DNA from: DHVE2 group archaeon
GTDB lineage: Archaea; Thermoplasmatota; Thermoplasmata; Thermoplasmatales; Aciduliprofundaceae
Assembly (NCBI GenBank): GCA_027014065.1
Contig: JALWEL010000132.1
Span: forward strand, 1-10,036
Direction: 5' to 3'
Length of the DNA: 10,036 bases
Shown piece by piece: positions 5,431-10,036 of this stretch. Position 1 is the first letter of the stretch. Each line of letters opens with the position of its first letter. The notes beneath the pieces are model-generated. The model was not told where the DNA came from. It did not search any database and saw only the letters and a list, made by a program, of their open reading frames with translations. Made by a program: the position numbers and the translations under genes.

Positions 5431-7349
5431 CTTCTCATCAGCAACGCTATTCCCACAATGATTAGCGGTGCAATCATGCTCGGGAACTCTGGAACTTCCT
5501 GATTCACTTTGACTTCCTGCACGGGAGTGCTATTTGAATCTCCGCTTGGCGAGACGACGGTTATGTAGTATTGAATCGTCGTAGACTCATTTTGGGGCGG
5601 TATGTACCCTATGTATTCCCCGGATTCGTAATTCATCTTTATCCCGCGGAATTCGGACATGGATGAGTTCTTGTAGTAGAGAATCGCCTGATATTCCTCC
5701 TGCGACTGAAATTCTATTTTTATGATCTTTCCCACGTATGGATTAGTAACGTTTTGCGGGGGTATCTCGGGAATTGAGCTCCTGTTTCCGATGGCGAAGA
5801 TATAGCCGTCGTTGGACGCCACAAGAATTGTTGAATCGGAAATCACCGGCAGGGAGAGCATGTAGTTCGATGGGGCGGGTGTGAAATTTTCCATGATTTC
5901 ACCTCCATAATTTATCCGATAAAACGTGCCGTTGGGGGAATTCGTCGTGAGAATCAAACCGCTGTCGGTGGCAACCACACCGTTCACCGCTCCGTTCAGC
6001 GTGGTGTTCCATGCGATGCTTCCATTTTCTATTTCGTATATTTCCCCGTGATTTCCATCGATTCCGGTGCCCACATATATTTTTCCATTCACCACCGCCG
6101 GAGAGGTGACCGTGCCATTGAGCGTCAGATTCCACAAAAATTGGCCGGTATTCAAATCCACGGCGCTGATGTAATTTCCGTAGGGCATGTAAACCTCGCC
6201 TTCGTATATGCTGGGAGAGTATTTGGGTGTTGCACTCAGGGTGACATTCCAAAGCAATTTTCCATCGGTCTCGTTCACACATACCATTTCATGAGGCGAG
6301 TCGTAGCTCCACGATGATGAGTTGTATCTTCCAGCGAGAGGCACTATTATTTTTCCCTCAGAAATCGCTGGAACTGAGAAATGCACCGATGAGTTTAGGG
6401 TGATATTCCAAATTTCCTCCCCGTTGAGGGCGTTAATTAAGAACAATTTTCCCCACGGAGCCCCGTACTCTTCCGTGCCAATGATCACCGCGGGAGTTCC
6501 ATTCACTATGTCCACCTTCGGCGATGAAGATATCGCTGAGTTGCTTACTTTATGACTCCATGCCAACGTGCCGTTATTTATGTAGAATGCGTTCAGGTAT
6601 CCTGTTTTGTTTCCTATGTACACCATATCTTTGTAAACGGTTGGAGAAGAAACATAAGTTTGACCCATCGAATTGTTCCACCTCTCTTCTCCTGAAGAAC
6701 TCAGGGCGTAAAGGGCTTTGTCATCTGCGATGAATATCATACCTCTGTACACGGCGGGCGTGGATGAGAAGCCCCATTGAGAAATACCTTTGAACTTCCA
6801 TATCATGTCGGTTCCGGAAACGTTGTATTTCACGTAAGCAGTGTTATTCAAATCCCCCCGGTAAGAACTCCAGGCGGTGTAATGCCCCGGAACACTCGAT
6901 AGATAATTCAAAGGCGCATAGGTAGAATTGTCGATGGTGTATATCCATGCTATGATGTCCCCATCGTTGAGAGTAACTGAAGATGCTCCTTTATCACTCA
7001 TTTTCCAATCATCGCTGTTGTTTTCCCATACCATGAAATGCCAGTACGCTCCAGGCCACTGATTCTGCTCCCAACCTATTCTGTCCACGAGACCGCCCAT
7101 GCTCGAGTACCATGTGTAATGAAATCCTATGGATAGGTTCTGGCACGCCAGCTCGGTAGCTTTCAAAGCAGTTCTGTTGGTCTGTGGTAATTCTACGATT
7201 GCGCTCATCACGTCTCCGTTTCCGAATTGTATAACAACGGTTGCCCTCACATTCCCTCTGGTAGAGAGCATTCCATGCGACACAGCCCCAAGGAGAATCA
7301 CTATGACCATCGCTCCAACAATCCCATAAATTCCTACTTTTTTCATCAT
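5421..7349 (-). CDS. Secreted PQQ-like beta-propeller protein with DUF4430 domain and PEF-type C-terminal sorting-like tail
   Basis: This 642-residue surface protein starts MMKKVGIYG, and residues 6-26 form a signal or anchor helix. About 35-137 is a DUF4430-type domain with many aromatics (WYSSMGGLVDRIGWEQNQWP; AYWHFMVWENNSDDW) ending in LNDGDIIAWIY, typical of that family. Residues about 177-525 form eight PQQ/BamB-like blades (for example SSPTVYKDMVYIGNKTGYLN), followed by a fibronectin- or Ig-like module (about 530-615). The end reads VPEFPS (619-624), 14 hydrophobic residues, then RRKL. This tripartite layout resembles archaeosortase-type sorting signals, so the protein may be processed and attached rather than simply membrane-anchored. 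Over twenty NxS/T sequons suggest heavy glycosylation. The start ATG 7349 follows an SD site AAGGTGAT, and ATG 7346 directly after it is an alternative. The gene is the upstream member of a tandem paralogous pair. Its ligand is unknown. Confidence 0.87.
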   Translation of the reverse strand: MMKKVGIYGIVGAMVIVILLGAVSHGMLSTRGNVRATVVIQFGNGDVMSAIVELPQTNRTALKATELACQNLSIGFHYTWYSSMGGLVDRIGWEQNQWPGAYWHFMVWENNSDDWKMSDKGASSVTLNDGDIIAWIYTIDNSTYAPLNYLSSVPGHYTAWSSYRGDLNNTAYVKYNVSGTDMIWKFKGISQWGFSSTPAVYRGMIFIADDKALYALSSSGEERWNNSMGQTYVSSPTVYKDMVYIGNKTGYLNAFYINNGTLAWSHKVSNSAISSSPKVDIVNGTPAVIIGTEEYGAPWGKLFLINALNGEEIWNITLNSSVHFSVPAISEGKIIVPLAGRYNSSSWSYDSPHEMVCVNETDGKLLWNVTLSATPKYSPSIYEGEVYMPYGNYISAVDLNTGQFLWNLTLNGTVTSPAVVNGKIYVGTGIDGNHGEIYEIENGSIAWNTTLNGAVNGVVATDSGLILTTNSPNGTFYRINYGGEIMENFTPAPSNYMLSLPVISDSTILVASNDGYIFAIGNRSSIPEIPPQNVTNPYVGKIIKIEFQSQEEYQAILYYKNSSMSEFRGIKMNYESGEYIGYIPPQNESTTIQYYITVVSPSGDSNSTPVQEVKVNQEVPEFPSMIAPLIIVGIALLMRRKL

Positions 7350-7352
7350 TTT

Positions 7353-7360
7353 ATCACCTT
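7353..7360 (-). promoter_or_regulatory. SD site of the 642-residue propeller gene
   Basis: On the minus strand AAGGTGAT ends three bases before ATG 7349, the same spacing seen at gfcR. It supports the first of the two adjacent ATG codons, though the second (7346) is also within reach. Confidence 0.65.
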
Positions 7361-7387
7361 CAAATTTACTTTACTTTTTACAAGAAA

Positions 7388-7398
7388 ACTTTAAAGAT
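7388..7398 (-). promoter_or_regulatory. Possible TATA box of the 642-residue propeller gene
   Basis: On the minus strand ATCTTTAAAGT is centred about 44 bases before ATG 7349. It predicts a start near 7367 and a leader of about 17 bases carrying the SD site. The surrounding segment is AT-rich throughout, so the exact element is uncertain. Confidence 0.4.
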
Positions 7399-7411
7399 TA
7401 TAAAGATTTCT

Positions 7412-7424
7412 GAAAAAGAAAAAA
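7412..7424 (-). terminator. Double T-run terminator after the dehydratase gene
   Basis: Immediately after the stop codon (7425-7427) the minus strand reads TTTTTTCTTTTTC. This is a strong hairpin-free archaeal terminator candidate separating the dehydratase from the propeller genes. Confidence 0.55.
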
Positions 7425-8651
7425 TCAGTGGGGGATGGTGAGTTTTCCCTCCACGGCGCTGGCCGCCGCGATAACGGGCGACACGAGATAAAGTTTTCCG
7501 GGGCCCTGCTTGCCCGGATAATTTCTGTTGGTGGTGCTGAGATAAGTTTCCTCTCCTATCAGCCCGGGCATGCCCTCGGCGCAGCCGCCGCATCCGGGAT
7601 TCGTGAGAACCGCTCCAGCTTCTGCAAAAATTTCCCAAAGTCCTTCTTTTATCACCCTTTTCCAAACTTCCCTCGTAGTCGGAGTTATGGTTAGTGGAAC
7701 CTTAACTTTCTTTCCCTTCAAAACTTTTGCAGCTGCAAGCATATCTTCGTATCTCCCGTTGGTGCATGAGCCAATGAAAGCGCCGTCGATTTCCATACCT
7801 TCAAGTTCGCTCACGGGCTTGACGTTGCAAGGGTTTGGAGGAGCCGCTATTAGTGGCTCGAGGTTGTTCACATCGATGTTTATTTCTTCCACGTAATTTG
7901 CATCTTTATCCGCTTCTATGGGCTTGAAGCTCACACCGTGCTCCCTGTAGAAATTCTCTAAAACGGAATCCATGGGTGGGAATCCCACGATTCCTCCCAT
8001 CTCGGTTGTCTGCGAAGCCAAAGTTATTCTTCCATCGATGCTCAGACCCCGTATTGCATCTCCCTCGTACTCTATGGCCTTTCCCAGCGCACCTGCTGGA
8101 CCGAGCTCGCGCATGACCGCGAATGTAACATCTCTGGCGGTTGCTGGATAATTGTATTTTCCTTCAACCACGACCTTCATTGTTTCCGGGACCTCGAACC
8201 ATGTTTTTCCCGTGACGAATGCGAAAGCAATGTCCTTATCACCCATGCCCTGCCCGAAGGCGCCCACGGCGCCTAATATATTGTAATGGGAATCGGTGCC
8301 CACGGCGGTCATTCCCGGCTTTATTATTCCCTGATCCACAAGCACATGGGTCCCTATTCCCCCGTTAACGTCGAATACCTTTATTCCCGCTTCCTTGGCG
8401 AATTTTCTGCATTTATCCTGCGCAAGAGCGTATTTCAACGTTTTTGCGGGCACGCTGAGGTCGAATGTGAAGAACGTCGAGTCTTTCTTCGCTACCCGCG
8501 CCTCTCCGAACTCCTCCATTATGTTCTTAACTACATTTGGCCCGCCGAACTCTCTTGCGGTTATTATGTCGAGGTCTATCCACACGATGTTTCCCGCTTC
8601 TACCTTATCTTTCGTGTGGTTTTGAAGTATTTTTTCAACTATTGTGCTCAT
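7425..8651 (-). CDS. Aconitase-superfamily dehydratase large subunit (3-isopropylmalate / homoaconitate dehydratase type, LeuC/HacA-like)
   Basis: This 408-residue protein is the large, iron-sulfur subunit of a LeuC/HacA-type hydro-lyase. Such enzymes isomerise 3-isopropylmalate, methylmalate or homocitrate-type acids in leucine, isoleucine or lysine/2-oxoacid pathways, together with a separate LeuD-like subunit. The three Fe-S cysteines are present: Cys296 (AFIGSCTNGRYEDM) and Cys354/Cys357 (NPGCGGCAEG). GTDSH (118-122) and TTNRNYPGKQG (373-383) are also family marks. Several motifs differ from classical LeuC: FDLSVP where an FDH-xxP motif is usual, GIGTHVLVDQ for the GI-HQ-type motif, and SQTTEMGG in place of MAIE-G. 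The substrate is therefore uncertain and I give no symbol. The length is normal and no frameshift is seen. ATG 8651 has no SD site and follows a TATA box by about 25 bases, so it is probably leaderless. No small-subunit gene is visible in the window. Confidence 0.85.
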   Translation of the reverse strand: MSTIVEKILQNHTKDKVEAGNIVWIDLDIITAREFGGPNVVKNIMEEFGEARVAKKDSTFFTFDLSVPAKTLKYALAQDKCRKFAKEAGIKVFDVNGGIGTHVLVDQGIIKPGMTAVGTDSHYNILGAVGAFGQGMGDKDIAFAFVTGKTWFEVPETMKVVVEGKYNYPATARDVTFAVMRELGPAGALGKAIEYEGDAIRGLSIDGRITLASQTTEMGGIVGFPPMDSVLENFYREHGVSFKPIEADKDANYVEEINIDVNNLEPLIAAPPNPCNVKPVSELEGMEIDGAFIGSCTNGRYEDMLAAAKVLKGKKVKVPLTITPTTREVWKRVIKEGLWEIFAEAGAVLTNPGCGGCAEGMPGLIGEETYLSTTNRNYPGKQGPGKLYLVSPVIAAASAVEGKLTIPH

Positions 8652-8668
8652 ACAGGGAAATCGGAAAT

Positions 8669-8682
8669 CTCATTAATAATCT
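8669..8682 (-). promoter_or_regulatory. TATA box of the dehydratase gene (leaderless)
   Basis: On the minus strand AGATTATTAATGAG is centred about 25 bases before ATG 8651, and no SD-like sequence lies between. The dehydratase mRNA is therefore predicted to begin at or within a few bases of the start codon. Confidence 0.55.
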
Positions 8683-8691
8683 TTTTGAGAT

Positions 8692-8705
8692 AATCATTAT
8701 TGATT
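8692..8705. repeat. Short inverted repeat between two divergent promoters
   Basis: AATCA and TGATT form 5-bp perfect arms around TTAT, midway between the TATA boxes of the dehydratase and STAND ATPase genes. Arms this short arise easily by chance in AT-rich DNA, so a regulatory role is only a possibility. Confidence 0.2.
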
Positions 8706-8719
8706 TGAGTACGTAATGG

Positions 8720-8727
8720 TTAAATAT
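8720..8727 (+). promoter_or_regulatory. TATA box of the STAND ATPase gene (leaderless)
   Basis: TTAAATAT is centred about 24 bases before ATG 8747, and no SD-like sequence follows it. The transcript is expected to start at or next to that ATG. Confidence 0.55.
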
Positions 8728-8729
8728 GA

Positions 8730-8750
8730 GCATGTGTAATACTAACATGC
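8730..8750. promoter_or_regulatory. 21-bp dyad over the STAND ATPase start: candidate operator
   Basis: GCATGT (8730-8735) and ACATGC (8745-8750) are perfect 6-bp inverted arms separated by nine bases. The dyad fills the space between the TATA box and the predicted transcription start and covers the ATG. The size suits a winged-helix dimer, and the encoded protein itself has an N-terminal winged helix. Binding is inferred, not shown. Confidence 0.35.
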
Positions 8751-10036
8751 GCATGGTAAGAAAATACCTGTCCAACAGGGAGAGAATTCTGCTTCATCTC
8801 TCCACGTATTCAGGCGAGTTGAATTATTACAATGCCCCGTTCTTCCTTACTCAGGATGGGATAGCCAATGCCATAGGTATAGGGAGAAATAATGTACCGC
8901 GAGAACTCAAGACCCTTCTGAGTGAAGGGCTGGTGGAAGCTAAAAAAGCGCGAGTTGCGGGGTTGAAGAACAGGAGGACGGTTTACAATTTAACTTCAAA
9001 GGGGCTCATGGAGGCTCATAAGATCCGCAAGGACATGGAAGATCTGTATGTTAAAGTCAAAAGTTCATCTGGCGAGGAAGAATTACTGCTCAAAGAGGTT
9101 CCATCGAAATACGGAGTGAATTTCATAAGCGTAGCGTTGAATTTAGATAAGAATATGGAAGTGGATCTGATTTCCATAGTAAGAAAGAAGGGAAAGAAGA
9201 TACGCTTTATAGAAGAGGATTACGTATTGTCCAAATTCTACGGGAGAAATCAAGAACTCAACGTATTGAAGGATTGGTATCGCAGCAACAAGAGGATAAT
9301 GTTCATCACAGGTTTATCGGGAATTGGAAAGACCACGCTCATGCTCAAATTTTTGAAGGAATACATAGAGGAAGAGGATGTGTTTTTCATAAAGATCGAT
9401 GAATCATCCGGTGCTCTGGACATCGTTCATAAGCTGGCCCAATTTCTGTCCAAAGTGGGATATCCCAAGCTGGAGAAGTATTTGAGAGGCAGGATCAATT
9501 CTCTGGAAGAGGATATAAATTGGAGCACAATTTATCTTTTGATGAAGGAAAGTATCGGAGAAGGGTTGTACGTCTTCGACAATATTGAAAGCGCTTCAAA
9601 GGAAGTGAAAAGGTTTTTCGAATCCCTCTTAAAATCCCTCGATTATTCCAAAGGATTCAAGTTGGTGTTCATTGGCACAGGGGTAACTGAAGGATTCATG
9701 CCATTGCAAATAATGAAAAACGCCGAAGAATTACATCTCACCGAGCTGAAAGAGGAAGAGGCATACGAAATGCTCAGAGACGAGGGCTTCGGAGAGAGAG
9801 AAGCTTATAGCATAATAAAAAAATACGGAGGGAATCCTCTTTTACTGTCTATAGCGAAAAACCAAAATCCCAAGATGTTGCGGCGCTTCATACTTGACGG
9901 AGTTTTGGGTAATCTCAGCGAGGAGGAGAGATATGCAGTTGAGTTCATGAGCGTTTTTCGGAAGCCCGTGAAGATAGGTGCGCTATTGTTGAACAATATC
10001 GAGTACACGGCCATATACTCCCTTATCAATAAGAAC
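8747..10036 (+). CDS. STAND-type ATPase with N-terminal winged helix (3' end outside window)
   Basis: The frame is open for 430 codons to the window edge, so the protein is incomplete at its C-terminus. Residues about 9-95 form a MarR-like winged helix (LTQDGIANAIGIGRNNVPRE and LKTLLSEGLVEAKKARVAGL, then TVYNLTSKG). After a linker, FYGRNQEL (164-171) marks the entry to the NTPase. Then come Walker A GLSGIGKTT (189-197), Walker B LYVFDNIES (274-282, Asp278), a sensor-1-like LVFIGTG (306-312), LTELKEEEAYEML (331-343) and GGNPLLL (361-367), the GxP motif of STAND/archaeal ATPases. LSEEERYAVEFMSVF (390-404) probably opens the following winged helix, and family members often end in TPR-like repeats. 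Such proteins are ATP-switched signalling scaffolds, and the trigger here is unknown. ATG 8747 is preferred over ATG 8753 from the leaderless TATA spacing. Confidence 0.88.
   Translation, partial: MRMVRKYLSNRERILLHLSTYSGELNYYNAPFFLTQDGIANAIGIGRNNVPRELKTLLSEGLVEAKKARVAGLKNRRTVYNLTSKGLMEAHKIRKDMEDLYVKVKSSSGEEELLLKEVPSKYGVNFISVALNLDKNMEVDLISIVRKKGKKIRFIEEDYVLSKFYGRNQELNVLKDWYRSNKRIMFITGLSGIGKTTLMLKFLKEYIEEEDVFFIKIDESSGALDIVHKLAQFLSKVGYPKLEKYLRGRINSLEEDINWSTIYLLMKESIGEGLYVFDNIESASKEVKRFFESLLKSLDYSKGFKLVFIGTGVTEGFMPLQIMKNAEELHLTELKEEEAYEMLRDEGFGEREAYSIIKKYGGNPLLLSIAKNQNPKMLRRFILDGVLGNLSEEERYAVEFMSVFRKPVKIGALLLNNIEYTAIYSLINKN

Noticed and set aside
8286..8693. 135-codon plus-strand open frame opposite the dehydratase 5' end
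   Set aside because: The minus strand carries clear dehydratase motifs throughout, and the plus frame runs through the predicted dehydratase promoter and has no recognisable domain.
1..10036. CRISPR array, tRNA/rRNA genes, transposase or integration sites
   Set aside because: No regularly spaced repeats, cloverleaf-like sequence, transposase motifs or terminal repeats were seen. The gaps between genes are too short and AT-rich to hide them.

Overview
The window looks like a piece of an archaeal chromosome, most probably a Thermoplasmatota lineage of the Aciduliprofundum / DHVE2 kind (inference). The evidence is an archaeal-type MBF1, a GfcR-type PRTase-fold regulator, a SlyD-like archaeal FKBP, and TATA boxes about 25 bases upstream of starts. 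Several genes also appear to be leaderless, while others carry GGTGAT-type Shine-Dalgarno (SD) sites. No rRNA, tRNA, CRISPR array or transposase was seen, and no gene-free stretch exceeds about 110 bases.

Layout. Bases 1-87 hold the last 28 codons of an unidentified plus-strand gene. Next come mbf1 (158-643, +) and a coupled small membrane protein gene (640-882, +), whose 3' end overlaps by 33 bases the 3' end of gfcR (850-1437, -). gfcR and an HD-domain phosphohydrolase gene (1543-2316, +) diverge from one AT-rich promoter segment. The HD gene converges, with a 3-base gap, on an FKBP prolyl isomerase gene (2320-3267, -) that has an 86-residue Lys/Glu/Thr tail. Upstream of the FKBP lie two tandem, clearly paralogous minus-strand genes (3318-5396 and 5421-7349). 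They encode secreted, heavily sequon-rich proteins with a DUF4430-like N-terminal domain followed by a predicted eight-bladed PQQ-like beta-propeller. One is anchored by a C-terminal transmembrane helix and the other by a VPEFPS sorting-like tail. Then comes a divergent LeuC/HacA-type dehydratase large subunit (7425-8651, -). The window ends inside a plus-strand STAND-type ATPase with an N-terminal winged helix (from 8747, open at the right edge).

How it fits together. The left part is housekeeping and regulation: a basal transcription coactivator, a sugar-pathway-type regulator and a nucleotide-type phosphohydrolase. The centre encodes cell-surface proteins, and the right edge a probable signalling or defence-like NTPase. 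Transcription units appear mostly short. Promoter reading suggests that mbf1, gfcR and the 642-residue propeller protein use SD sites, whereas the HD protein, the 692-residue propeller protein, the dehydratase and the STAND ATPase have leaderless mRNAs.

The most interesting items are the tandem DUF4430-propeller pair with two different anchors, a 21-bp dyad at the TSS/start codon of the STAND ATPase (possible autoregulation), and the dehydratase with altered active-site motifs and no small subunit nearby.
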